64,000 bases of DNA, from positions 186,001 through 250,000 of the forward strand of contig NZ_CP101943.1 of NCBI RefSeq assembly GCF_024508235.1, given 5' to 3'. A model generated the notes under the pieces. It searched no databases, was not told where the DNA came from, and was given only the letters and a program-made list of their open reading frames with translations. The DNA comes from Halococcus qingdaonensis (lineage in GTDB: Archaea > Halobacteriota > Halobacteria > Halobacteriales > Halococcaceae). A program made the translations under genes and the position numbers. Below, one piece after another: positions 50,813 through 59,457 of the stretch; position 1 is the stretch's first letter; the number at the start of each line of letters is the position of its first letter.

Positions 50813-51874
50813 TCACTCCCTGTCGAGTAGCCTGTCGACATCGAGACGATCGACGAGCAGCGACTGCATCCGTTCGATGGTGTCGGCGCTCCGTGCAGGG
50901 CCAGCAGCGATGGCGTCCTCGGCGCGGTCGACGGCCGTAATCGTGTCGGAGGGGACGCGGAGCACCGGCACGTTTGCCTTCTCAGCGCGGCCGAGAACCG
51001 CCTGTGGGGGGCTGTGACCGCCGGTGAGAAGCAGACAGGCGATGCCCGACGCCTGCAGCGCCGCGGTCTGTATCTCGGATCGATCGCCACCGGTGATCAT
51101 CGCGGCCGAGCGCGTGCGACGGAACTGCCCGAGTGCGGCTTCGGATCCCATCGCGCCGACGGAAACCCGTTCGACGAGACCGTCGAGCGGGGTTTCGTCG
51201 GTGAGCACTCGTGCGCCGAGCTCGTCGGCGAGATCCGCCACCGTGATGCCCGCGAGCTCGCGCTGGTGGGGCACCACGCCGAGGATCGGTATTCCACGGT
51301 CTTCGAGGAAGGGGATGGCGTCGGTCGTCAGCTCGTCGTAGTTGTCGTCCGACACGCCGTTGAACAGCACGCCATCCACCTCGTCGAGCTGTCGGGTCGC
51401 CGCGAGCACGTCGTCGATATCGCCGGGCTCGTCGTAGTGGGCGATGAGAATCACCCGTGCGTCGAGCAGCTCCGCGACGTCCCGATCGGTGAGACCGATG
51501 ATCCCGCCCGTCGAGAGTCGGCTGCCGCCCTCGATTACGATCAGCTCGTGATCGGCGGCGAGTTCGCGGTAGCTCTCGGTGACACGCTCGCGCAGCTCCG
51601 CCGGATCGGCCTGGCCACGCAGTGCCGTTTCGACGAGTGTCTGTGAGTAGACCACCGGCTCCAGGTCGTGCACTTCGGCATCGAGATCGAGCAGTTCGCC
51701 CGCGAGTAGCGGATCCTTGTCGAGTGTCTTGCCGACGTTGCTCTGGAGGCGCGTGCCCTTCGGTTTCATGTAGCCGGCGTCCACGTCGCGGTCGGCGGCG
51801 ATCCGTGCGATCGCGAGTGCGATGGCCGTCTTGCCGGTGCCTTCGTCGGTCGTGGTGAATAGTATCGGGTTCAT
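50813..51874 (-). CDS. DRTGG-domain phosphotransacetylase-like P-loop protein
   Basis: A 353-residue protein. The N-terminal P-loop domain resembles dethiobiotin synthetase/CobQ-type ATPases: TDEGTGKTAIALAIARIA and GYMKPKGTRL, with VIEGGSRLSTGGIIGLTDRD. The C-terminal part is a DRTGG-like domain as in the N-terminus of long Pta proteins: VGAMGSEAALGQFRRTRSAAMITGGDRSEIQTAAL. It has no phosphotransacetylase catalytic domain. It overlaps the end of the acyl-CoA synthetase gene by four bases; both were probably recruited to control or support acetyl-CoA/acetate conversion. Confidence 0.85.
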   Translation of the reverse strand: MNPILFTTTDEGTGKTAIALAIARIAADRDVDAGYMKPKGTRLQSNVGKTLDKDPLLAGELLDLDAEVHDLEPVVYSQTLVETALRGQADPAELRERVTESYRELAADHELIVIEGGSRLSTGGIIGLTDRDVAELLDARVILIAHYDEPGDIDDVLAATRQLDEVDGVLFNGVSDDNYDELTTDAIPFLEDRGIPILGVVPHQRELAGITVADLADELGARVLTDETPLDGLVERVSVGAMGSEAALGQFRRTRSAAMITGGDRSEIQTAALQASGIACLLLTGGHSPPQAVLGRAEKANVPVLRVPSDTITAVDRAEDAIAAGPARSADTIERMQSLLVDRLDVDRLLDRE

Positions 51875-53973
51875 CGGTCGAGTTCCTCCGGGTCGATCGT
51901 CGCCGCGAGATCCACCGCCACGACGCCGTCCGGCGTGGCGACGAGTGGGTTGATGTCGAGTTCGAGAAGCGAGGGGAAATCGGTCACCAGCTGCGAGATG
52001 CGCTGGATCGTCTCGACGAGCGCCGCCTCGTCGACAGGATCGCGGCCCCGAGCGCCGCGAAGCAACGGCGCGGCATCGATCCCGTCGATCATGGCCGCCG
52101 CCATCGGTTCGCTCACGGGGGCGACCCTGATGGCAACGTCTTCGAGCGTTTCGACGAAGATCCCGCCGAGACCGAACAGGAGCAGGGGACCGAACTGCGG
52201 GTCGCGGTTCACGCCGACGATGGTCTCGGTACCGGCGTCGAGGTCGACCTGTTCCTGGAGTTGGACACCGAGCACGGTCGCGTTCGGCTGGTAGTTCTTC
52301 GCGCGAGCGACGAGATCCTCGTAGGTGTCCGCCACCGCGTCGTCGGGAACGCCGACACGGACGCCGCCGATGTCGGATTTGTGCTGGATATCCGGGCTGG
52401 CGACTTTCATGACGACGTCGCCGTCGATCTCGGCCGCACGGCGTTCGGCGTCGCTTGGCGTGTCGACGACGGCCCCTTCGGGCGTTGGAATCCCGTAGGC
52501 ATCGAGCAGCTCCATCGCTTCGATGCCGAGCGCGTTCGAGGGACGGTCGGCCGCCCGCTCGATGATCTCCCGGGCGGCCGTCTCGTCGACGTCGAACGTC
52601 GTCGGGGCTGCGTACTCGCGGGTCGAGATCTCCCGATAGCGCGCGAGCGAGTCGAGACCCGTGACCGCTCGTGCCGGATCGAAATACGTCGGGATGCCCG
52701 CGTCGTCGAGGATTGACTGGGCCGCCTGTGTCGACTCGCCGCCCATCAGACAGGCGGCCACCGGGAGGCCGTGCTCGGCCTGTGTCGCAGTCGTGATCTC
52801 GGCGAGTTCCTCGAAGGAGAGCACGGCCGTCGGACAGGCGAGCACGAGCGCCGCACCGACGTTCGGATCGGCAAGCGCGACGTCGAGCGCGTCGCTGAAG
52901 CGCTCGGCCGCCGCATCGCCGATGACGTCGACCGGATTGTAGATGTTCGCTTCGTCGGGGAGGATCTCCGCGAACGAGTCGAGCGTGTCGTCGGTGAACG
53001 AGGCCAGCTCCAGCTGTGAGTCGCCGATCGCATCGGTCGCCAGCACGCCCGGCCCGCCGGCGTTCGTGATGACGGCAACCCCATCGCTCTCGGGGAGCGG
53101 CTGGCCGTCGAGCATGGTCGCGGCGTCGAACAGTTCCTCGACCGTCTCCGCACGGATGACGCCCGCCTGTTCGAGACCCGCCTCGTACGCGCGCTCGCTG
53201 CCGGCGATCGCTCCCGTGTGCGAGGAGGCTGCCTGCGCGCCAGCCTCTGTCCGACCGGATTTCACCACCACGATCGGCGTCTCCTGCGTTACCTCCCGGG
53301 CCGTCTCGATGAAGCCGCTGCCGTCGGCGATATCCTCCAGATAGCCGATAACGGCGCTCGTGTCGTCGCTCTCGCCCCACGCCGCGACGAAATCGCGCTC
53401 GTCGAGGACGGCTTTGTTGCCGAGTGACACCACGTCGCGAAAGCCGATATCGCGGTCGTTGGCCCAGTCGAGCACGGCGGTGATGAACGCACCCGACTGG
53501 CTCATGAACGATATCGAGCCGTCTCGAGCGCTCTCGGGACCGAACGTCGCGTTCATGTTTACCGCGGTGCTCATCACGCCGACGCTGTTCGGCCCGACGA
53601 GATTCAGCCCGTATTCGCTGGCCGTCTCCTGGAGGTCGCGCTCGCGTGTGGCTCCTTTGCTGCCGGTCTCGCCGAAGCCGGCCGTGAGCACGACGACGTT
53701 TTCGATACCGGCCTCCCCGGCGTCGCGGACGACGTCGACGGCGATGTCTGCCGGCACGACCACGACGGCGAGATCGACGGGATCGGGAACCGAGCCGAGA
53801 TCGGGATAGCACGCGCGGTCGAACACCGTCTCCGTGCCCGGGTTGACGGGAACCACGTCACCGTCGAATTCGAGGAGGTTGGCCGTGACCGCCCGCCCAA
53901 CCGACCCGTCGCGCTCGGTTGCACCGACGATGGCGACGCGCTCGGGGGCGAACAGGCCCGGGAGTTCACTCAT
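51871..53973 (-). CDS. acd: ADP-forming acetate/acyl-CoA ligase, fused alpha-beta
   Basis: A 700-residue enzyme converting acyl-CoA plus ADP and Pi to acid plus ATP (or the reverse). A CoA-binding Rossmann domain (RVAIVGATERDGSVGRAV) comes first, then the ligase domains with MSQSGAFITAVLDWA and the phospho-His loop SSHTGAIAGS, and after about residue 480 an ATP-grasp domain (VMKVASPDIQHKSDIGGV, FGLGGIFVETLEDV). The alpha-then-beta fusion is typical of haloarchaeal Acd. The ATG at 53973 lies two bases after the stop of the GT-C gene. Confidence 0.93.
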   Translation of the reverse strand: MSELPGLFAPERVAIVGATERDGSVGRAVTANLLEFDGDVVPVNPGTETVFDRACYPDLGSVPDPVDLAVVVVPADIAVDVVRDAGEAGIENVVVLTAGFGETGSKGATRERDLQETASEYGLNLVGPNSVGVMSTAVNMNATFGPESARDGSISFMSQSGAFITAVLDWANDRDIGFRDVVSLGNKAVLDERDFVAAWGESDDTSAVIGYLEDIADGSGFIETAREVTQETPIVVVKSGRTEAGAQAASSHTGAIAGSERAYEAGLEQAGVIRAETVEELFDAATMLDGQPLPESDGVAVITNAGGPGVLATDAIGDSQLELASFTDDTLDSFAEILPDEANIYNPVDVIGDAAAERFSDALDVALADPNVGAALVLACPTAVLSFEELAEITTATQAEHGLPVAACLMGGESTQAAQSILDDAGIPTYFDPARAVTGLDSLARYREISTREYAAPTTFDVDETAAREIIERAADRPSNALGIEAMELLDAYGIPTPEGAVVDTPSDAERRAAEIDGDVVMKVASPDIQHKSDIGGVRVGVPDDAVADTYEDLVARAKNYQPNATVLGVQLQEQVDLDAGTETIVGVNRDPQFGPLLLFGLGGIFVETLEDVAIRVAPVSEPMAAAMIDGIDAAPLLRGARGRDPVDEAALVETIQRISQLVTDFPSLLELDINPLVATPDGVVAVDLAATIDPEELDR

Positions 53974-53975
53974 CA

Positions 53976-55877
53976 CTAGCGACCATTGGGACGCAGCATA
54001 AAGACACTAGTACATTCTGGGGCGGCTCTGATGACGACCGTTCCGTTCTCCCTCGTTGCTTCGACCGAAAGGCGGTCGTACGGTGGCCGCAGTTCGTGAT
54101 GGCCGACCAGTTCGACCGCCCTGTTCTGCGGTGGCTCCTGGAGCTCGAACCACGCCTCGAACGAGTACGACTGGAGCCGTTTGACCGACGTCGTGTGGGG
54201 TGGATCGGCACTGCCGGTCGTCGGCTGGGCGAGCAGGCGGACTGGCGCGTTGGCCGCTGTTCCGTCGAGTTCGTCCTTGAGCCCGGTGAGAAGCTGCTGG
54301 TTCAATTGGCCTGCGGCGTTCCAATCACCATTCGATACGATGAGGGGAGACGTCACGACGAGCGGGAGAACCAACGATACTGTGAGCACGAGGAGTGCGA
54401 CGGTCGCATCGATGCGGGCCGTCCTCGACCGAATCGCAGCGGCGACCGCTTCGGCGGCAGTGAGCCCGAGCAAACTCAGGGCGGCCATTGCCGGGACGAG
54501 ACAGAGATAGCCGGTTTGGATCTGATCGTCGATCCGCAACGGATCGCCGATGCCAGCACCGGTCGCCAGCAGCAGTCCGGGGACGATCACCGACCAGCTG
54601 GCGAAGAACACGAGATGGGTCCGCATCGACGAGTTGAGGGTCCGACAGCCGCGGATCGCCGCCAGTAGCCCTGCCATACAGCCGACGATGAACAGCGAAT
54701 CGACGAGATAGCCGATCGCGATGGCCGACTCGGTCGGGTCGAACGGCAGCACGGTTTCCATGGCGGGAGCCAGCAGGTGTACCCCGAGCATCCCCTCGAC
54801 GGCGACACTGGCGACGACCAGCGCCACCAGTCCGACTGTGTCGAGACCGCGACGCCGGGCGTACCGAACGAGTGCGAGGCCGATGGCCGCACCGCCGAGC
54901 ACCGCCACGAGGAGTACCGATCGCGGGAGAGCGGTGAGGACGCTCTCCACGACGTCCGTCGGCTGGAACACCCATCGAAGATATTTGAGCGGGACGAACA
55001 GGATGGCGAGTCCCGGTCCCGACGCAGCACTGGCGCGGTAGCCGCCAACCCCACCGAGAACGACGAGCCGAACGAGGGCGTAGGCGACGGTCACCGCCAC
55101 GAACGGGACCGTTCCCGTCACGGCCCGCCGGAGGGTTGATCGCCACTCGTCGATCCCTCGATAGAGGACGAGCCACATGAAGATCATCCCCGGAAGGGCG
55201 ACTGCCGGCTCCTTCGTTCCGAGGGCCGCTGCATACGCACCGAGCGCCCCGACAAGCAGCCGGCGGGAGTTCGCGCGACGGCTACGGATGAACAGGAGGA
55301 ATGCACCGAGAACGAAAACCGTCAGCAGCACGTCCTGGCGGCGGGCGATCGGCGGCACGACACCGGCCGTGAGCGGATGGATGGCGAAGAGGACCGCACC
55401 GAGATAGCCGACGGCGGGCCGGCGCGTGATCTCGGCGATGGTGACGGCAGCAAGCACCGCTGCGGTCCCGTGGAGCAGGAGGTTCGTGAGGTGATAGCCG
55501 GTCGGTGAGAGCCCCCAGACTGCGTATTCGAGCGTGTACGAGAGGCTCGACACCGGCCGGTAGAACAGCGCAGTATCGACGAAATCCGTGCCCGCCATCA
55601 ACGGCTGTGTGAACAGTTCGGCGACGCCGCTCGGGCTCTGCACGCGACTGGTTTCGATCAGCGGCAGCGTATCGGTCGCGACGAACCAGTATTGAAGTGT
55701 TTCCGCGTGAGTGGCGATCGCAATGGCGAAGACGACGAGCAGCCACAGCGAGCGACTGTCGCGCAGGACGGCCCACAACCGCGACCGTCGAATCACGATC
55801 GACGTCTCCGAGCCAGCCGGTTCTGACGCGGGGAGATACTCACCGCCATTCGAGAAGCGCTTCGAGAGCGGGTACAT
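53976..55877 (-). CDS. TMTC-like GT-C membrane protein
   Basis: A 633-residue polytopic protein with about twelve TM segments. The loop after TM1 includes ATDTLPLIET, followed by FYRPVSSLSYTLEYAVWGLSPTGYHLTNLLLHGTAAVL (the R-P-x-x-x-L and H-x-x-N-x-x-L-H pattern of TMTC O-mannosyltransferases), then FAIHPLTAGVVPPIARRQDVLL and a GTKEPAVALPGMIF segment. Eukaryotic TMTCs add mannose to cadherins from Dol-P-mannose; the archaeal homologues lack TPRs and are uncharacterised. A short soluble tail ends the protein. It precedes acd by two bases, though its function seems unrelated. Confidence 0.75.
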   Translation of the reverse strand: MYPLSKRFSNGGEYLPASEPAGSETSIVIRRSRLWAVLRDSRSLWLLVVFAIAIATHAETLQYWFVATDTLPLIETSRVQSPSGVAELFTQPLMAGTDFVDTALFYRPVSSLSYTLEYAVWGLSPTGYHLTNLLLHGTAAVLAAVTIAEITRRPAVGYLGAVLFAIHPLTAGVVPPIARRQDVLLTVFVLGAFLLFIRSRRANSRRLLVGALGAYAAALGTKEPAVALPGMIFMWLVLYRGIDEWRSTLRRAVTGTVPFVAVTVAYALVRLVVLGGVGGYRASAASGPGLAILFVPLKYLRWVFQPTDVVESVLTALPRSVLLVAVLGGAAIGLALVRYARRRGLDTVGLVALVVASVAVEGMLGVHLLAPAMETVLPFDPTESAIAIGYLVDSLFIVGCMAGLLAAIRGCRTLNSSMRTHLVFFASWSVIVPGLLLATGAGIGDPLRIDDQIQTGYLCLVPAMAALSLLGLTAAEAVAAAIRSRTARIDATVALLVLTVSLVLPLVVTSPLIVSNGDWNAAGQLNQQLLTGLKDELDGTAANAPVRLLAQPTTGSADPPHTTSVKRLQSYSFEAWFELQEPPQNRAVELVGHHELRPPYDRLSVEATRENGTVVIRAAPECTSVFMLRPNGR

Positions 55878-56038
55878 AAATGGCTTCGATGGGGAAGCTC
55901 CGTGGTTCGTGTGCGGCGAACAGCGTCGGAAAATTACGATAATCGTTCAGGATATTCCTCGTAGTTATCCGGTGTTCCCCACGAATGTGTTGGAATTATG
56001 GGTAGTCTTTTGCGTACGTGGCCGGTAGTGCTGGTGTG

Positions 56039-56167
56039 ATGGCAGCGAAACGAACCACGGTCGCGTTGGATCATCCCACGGTGGTCCCCGACAGCGCCGA
56101 CGACGAGCACGAGCAGCATATCGTGCGCTGTCCGGCCTGTGGCCGGCCGCTGGCCGACCACGAGTGA
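56039..56167 (+). CDS. 42-aa CPxCG zinc-finger microprotein
   Basis: A tiny frame: M-A-A-K-R-T-T-V-A-L-D, then DEHEQHIVRCPACGRPLADHE and TGA. A single C-P-x-C-G knuckle near the C-terminus is typical of the many one- or two-knuckle zinc microproteins of haloarchaea, whose roles are mostly unknown. The other two zinc ligands could be the His residues (HEQH, DH) or a partner. It is below the usual size limit for gene calling. Its stop codon directly abuts the IS relic at 56165, so the insertion may have changed its 3' end. Confidence 0.6.
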   Translation: MAAKRTTVALDHPTVVPDSADDEHEQHIVRCPACGRPLADHE

Positions 56168-56410
56168 CATCCTCCCCACCCTACCGCTCGCCTGACGGCT
56201 TACGCTTGAGGGTGGGGCTTCCTGTTTCCGTGACGTGGTTTGCAGCGACCGACTGAAAGGCGGTCGCCGTAGGGACCACGGTCTCCGCAGGCGTTGATTC
56301 GGCAGTGCCCATGCCTATATCCGTTTTTCGACACCGCGTTGGAGGACGTTCCACGCGGCGTTCTCATCTCGGTCGGCGGTGAAGCCACACGCCGGTGGTA
56401 GATACGCTTA
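56165..56410 (-). pseudogene. tnpB: Frameshifted C-terminal tnpB relic with intact right end
   Basis: On the minus strand the zinc-ribbon/RuvC-III end CGFTADRDENAAWNVLQRGVEKR is readable, then the frame shifts by one base near 56313 and continues GMGTAESTPAETVVP to PTLKRKPSGER and TAG. A hairpin CCCCACCCT/AGGGTGGGG and GGGGAGGATGTCA (56177-56165) close it. Sequence upstream of the zinc ribbon is gone. This TnpB belongs to a different subfamily from the three other tnpB genes (DRDENAAW rather than NADxxGAEN), one more typical of active-type TnpBs. Confidence 0.8.
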
Positions 56411-56527
56411 AGCCTATCGCTCGTGGTCCAGTTAGCTGACACGCCGAAATCTCGGAAGGTCAGCGCCTGAAATTAGATAAGGAGATCGAAACGAATCTTC
56501 TTTGTGCGCGCCCGAACTGACCCACTC

Positions 56528-57874
56528 ATGGGACTGTTCGACCGCCTCACTGGCGACGACGCTCCGCGGGTTGCCTTCTTCGGCATCGACGGGGTTCCGT
56601 ACAGCCTGATCGAAGACAACCCCGACGTCTTCGAGAACCTCACCGCGATCGCCGAGGAGGGCAGCGCCGGCCCGATGGATTCGATCGTACCGCCCGAATC
56701 GAGCGCCTGCTGGCCCGCGCTCACGACGGGTGTCAACCCCGGGGAGACGGGAGTGTACGGCTTCCAGGACCGCGAGATCGGCTCCTATGACACCTACGTG
56801 CCGATGGGTCGTGACGTGCAGGCGACCCGCGTCTGGGATCGCGTCGAAGAGGAGGGCCGCGACGCCACCGTGATGAACGTGCCCGTCACGTTCCCGCCCC
56901 AGCGCGACGTCCAGCGGATGGTCTCGGGCTTTCTCTCGCCGGGTGTCGACGAGGCTGCCTACCCCGACGAACTGCGCGAGACGCTCAACGGGACCGGCTA
57001 CCGGATCGACAACAACGCGAAGCTCGGCCACGACGACGACAAGACCGACTTCGTCGAGGACGCCCACGCGACTCTCGACGGCCGTTTCGAGGGGTTCTCC
57101 CACTACATCGAGCAGGACGACTGGGACCTCTTCTTCGGCGTGTTCATGACGACCGATCGAGTGAACCACTTCCTGTTCAAACACTACGAGGAGGACGGCG
57201 AGTACAAAGAGGAGTTCCTCGACATCTACAGCAAAGTCGACGACTACCTCGGCCGTCTGCGCGAGATGCTGCCCGAGGACGTGACGATGGTCGTCGCCGC
57301 CGATCACGGCTTCACCAGCCTCGACCACGAGGTCCACTTCAACGAATGGCTCCAGCGCGAGGGCTGGCTCTCGTACGGCGAGGACGATCACGACAGCCTC
57401 GCGGACATCTCCGAGGACACCGAGGCATACGCGTTCATCCCCGGACGGTTCTACATCAATCTCGAAGGACGCGAGCCACGCGGCGCAGTGGCCGAAGAGG
57501 ACTACGAGGACAAGCGCACCGAACTGAAGAAAGCCCTCGAAACGCTCGAAGGCCCCGACGGTCGGAAGGTCTGCGAGCGCGTCGTCGAGAAGGGCGACGC
57601 CTTCCGGGGCGCGCACGACGACATCGCCCCCGATCTCGTGGCGATCCCGAACCACGGTTTCGACCTCAAAGCGGGCTTTTCGGGCCACGACGAGGTCTTC
57701 GACACCGGTCCGCGCAACGGGATGCACAGCTTCGACAACGCCACGCTGCTCGTCGACGACCCGACCGCCCGGATCGGCGGCGACACCGACCTCTTCGACG
57801 TCGCGCCGACGCTGCTCGATCTCATGGAGATCGACTACGACCGCAGCGAGTTCGACGGTGCGAGCCTCGCCTGA
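56528..57874 (+). CDS. Type I phosphodiesterase/nucleotide pyrophosphatase family protein, second copy
   Basis: A 448-residue alkaline-phosphatase-superfamily hydrolase. RVAFFGIDGVPYS is the first metal site, VPPESSACWPALTTGVNPG the nucleophile loop (Thr or Ser), VVAADHGFTSLDHEV the middle site, and GFSGHDEVFDTGPRNGMHSFDN the last. It resembles the protein at 15557 in fold and motif order but is far diverged, lacking that protein's long insert. The substrate may be a sugar- or nucleotide-phosphodiester. The start MGLFDRL follows the IS relic by about 120 bases. Confidence 0.85.
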   Translation: MGLFDRLTGDDAPRVAFFGIDGVPYSLIEDNPDVFENLTAIAEEGSAGPMDSIVPPESSACWPALTTGVNPGETGVYGFQDREIGSYDTYVPMGRDVQATRVWDRVEEEGRDATVMNVPVTFPPQRDVQRMVSGFLSPGVDEAAYPDELRETLNGTGYRIDNNAKLGHDDDKTDFVEDAHATLDGRFEGFSHYIEQDDWDLFFGVFMTTDRVNHFLFKHYEEDGEYKEEFLDIYSKVDDYLGRLREMLPEDVTMVVAADHGFTSLDHEVHFNEWLQREGWLSYGEDDHDSLADISEDTEAYAFIPGRFYINLEGREPRGAVAEEDYEDKRTELKKALETLEGPDGRKVCERVVEKGDAFRGAHDDIAPDLVAIPNHGFDLKAGFSGHDEVFDTGPRNGMHSFDNATLLVDDPTARIGGDTDLFDVAPTLLDLMEIDYDRSEFDGASLA

Positions 57875-57898
57875 GCGGAAAAATCTAGAACTGAACCG

Positions 57899-58099
57899 CT
57901 ATTCGTCGAGTTCGAAGGCGATCTCGACTTCGGCCTGATACTCGCGACCGTCGACTTCGGCGATCTCGACGCCAAGGTTCTCGGTCGTCGCCCATTTGAC
58001 GTTGTTGAGCGTGTCCTCGGCGCGGTCGACGGCATCGTCGACGGCCGCCTCGAACCCGTCGTCGCTCGTTCCGATCATCGTGATTTTCTTGTAGACCAT
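57899..58099 (-). CDS. Dodecin (flavin-storage protein)
   Basis: A 66-residue protein forming hollow dodecamers that bind riboflavin or [67 protein letters not shown] is a full match to the haloarchaeal dodecin pattern; Trp36 is the isoalloxazine-stacking residue and Gln55 corresponds to the ring-clamping Gln. A TTTTATA element 28-34 bases upstream supports the ATG at 58099 rather than the longer frame. Confidence 0.93.
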   Translation of the reverse strand: MVYKKITMIGTSDDGFEAAVDDAVDRAEDTLNNVKWATTENLGVEIAEVDGREYQAEVEIAFELDE

Positions 58100-58126
58100 C
58101 GCGGCATGCGCTTCAGCCGGTAGGAG

Positions 58127-58133
58127 TATAAAA
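58127..58133 (-). promoter_or_regulatory. TATA element of the dodecin gene
   Basis: TTTTATA on the minus strand, 28-34 bases before the ATG at 58099. Confidence 0.6.
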
Positions 58134-58170
58134 CCCCACTTCGCGGCCCTTCTCACTCGGTTGTGGACGG

Positions 58171-58839
58171 CTATCCGGTCTCGCGTTCGCGGGTGTCGAG
58201 CCGTGCGACGATGGCATCGACGACGCCACTCAGTCGTGCGCCGCCCCAGATGGCGACGACGGCCGCGCCGATCGTATCGAAGATGAGGTCGAGCATCGTG
58301 TCTTCGAGCCCGTACTGGGTGAGGACAGTGCCCGAGCCGATCAGCGCCGAGAGCGAGCTGACGGTGAACTCGATGACCTCCCAGAGAACGCCGAAGGCGA
58401 GCACGAACAGAAAGATGAACACGACCATGAACTCCGAGGGAAAGGAGACCTCCTCGCTGTGGACGTCGAGCGCGCGGGCGGCCGCGTAGCCGACGGCGGC
58501 GACGACCGACGCCGACAGCCCGTGGGTGAGATGGTCGTACCACCACAGCGACTGGTAGGGCGACAGCGACGTCCAGGGCAGGCCGACGCCGCCGAAGGCG
58601 TGCAGGAAGACCGCGGCCGTGATCCAGAGCGTCAGCCCCGCGTCCATCGGGATGCCGTAATCACGCTGGAGTATTCCGGGCAGTCGCGTCACCCCGAGCG
58701 CGAGCAGCGTATTGACGATGACGGTCGTGTTGCCCTGCAGGAGGCCGAGAACGAACATGCCGACGAGGCCGACCTCCATCGCGCGCGTGAGCTGGCGCTG
58801 GCGGCGTTCGGAGATACCGAGCCGATCGCGCAGCCTCAT
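58171..58839 (-). CDS. DUF2238-like (YjdF-type) membrane protein
   Basis: A 222-residue membrane protein with five to six TM segments. The central [24 protein letters not shown] and [12 protein letters not shown] hold the D-x-x-x-H and W-E-x-x-E residues that mark the DUF2238 family. Function unknown. MRLRDRLG at 58839 overlaps the stop of the upstream gene by four bases. The pair forms an operon behind which dodecin is independently promoted. Confidence 0.75.
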   Translation of the reverse strand: MRLRDRLGISERRQRQLTRAMEVGLVGMFVLGLLQGNTTVIVNTLLALGVTRLPGILQRDYGIPMDAGLTLWITAAVFLHAFGGVGLPWTSLSPYQSLWWYDHLTHGLSASVVAAVGYAAARALDVHSEEVSFPSEFMVVFIFLFVLAFGVLWEVIEFTVSSLSALIGSGTVLTQYGLEDTMLDLIFDTIGAAVVAIWGGARLSGVVDAIVARLDTRERETG

Positions 58840-59420
58840 CGAGCCACCTCGGGCAGCCGTTCGGGCGGCAGTCGCCGACGGACGTACCCTTCGAAGAAGA
58901 GGCCGGCACCGACGCCGGCGACCGTCGAGGCGACGAACTCCCACATCAGCGCGTCCTCCGAGCCGAGAAAGCCGGTGCCGAGATAGAGATCGGCGACCCA
59001 GCGGATGACCGCCCAGCCGCCCGCGGCCGCGAGCGTCGCGATCACGACGAAGCCGACGGCGAAGCGATAGCTCATCTCCACGGACGTGAACAGATGGAGT
59101 TCAACCGCGACGATGAGCGCGAGCGCCGCCACCGCGAGATAGGTCGCAACCCCGCTGACTGGGGGACTGAACGCACGCGCGAGCGTCGGCAGGGCTGCGA
59201 GGGCGAGCACCTCCCAGGGAACCATCACCAGCGCTGAGCGGAGCGCGACGGCCGGCAGCACCGAGAGCACGACGATGCTCGCGGCGAAGATCGCCCAGAG
59301 CAGCCGGCCGCGAACCAGCGAGACGACCGCGACGACGGCGACGAACGCGACGAAGGTCCAGGCGAGCAGGGCGTTGGCCCGCTTGCTTTCGAGGAGTCGG
59401 TCGAGCTCCGCGCGTGACAT
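58836..59420 (-). CDS. Uncharacterised five-TM membrane protein
   Basis: A 194-residue protein with five or six hydrophobic helices (LLAWTFVAFVAVVAVVSLV, LWAIFAASIVVLSVLPAVAL, LAVAALALIVAVELHLF, VGFVVIATLAAAGGWAVI). It ends with a short basic tail ([14 protein letters not shown]). No family is recognised with confidence; the pairing with the DUF2238-like gene (four-base ATGA overlap) suggests a joint membrane role. Confidence 0.75.
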   Translation of the reverse strand: MSRAELDRLLESKRANALLAWTFVAFVAVVAVVSLVRGRLLWAIFAASIVVLSVLPAVALRSALVMVPWEVLALAALPTLARAFSPPVSGVATYLAVAALALIVAVELHLFTSVEMSYRFAVGFVVIATLAAAGGWAVIRWVADLYLGTGFLGSEDALMWEFVASTVAGVGAGLFFEGYVRRRLPPERLPEVAR

Positions 59421-59457
59421 GGCTCGCCTTCGTCGGCGGGGGACTTCATCCCTCCCC

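Noticed and set aside
50813-53812. 999-residue minus-strand frame joining the DRTGG protein to sequence inside acd
   Set aside because: Only the part from 51874 onward has a family signature; the front is an Arg/Gly-rich shadow of acd in another frame.
56200-56442. 80-residue frame with GYRHGHCRINACGDRG
   Set aside because: It is an out-of-frame reading of the tnpB relic; the other two frames give the recognisable TnpB zinc-ribbon and tail sequence.
57899-58546. 215-residue version of dodecin
   Set aside because: The upstream part is the antisense-like shadow of the DUF2238-like gene in another frame, and a TATA box sits inside it; dodecin is 66 residues.
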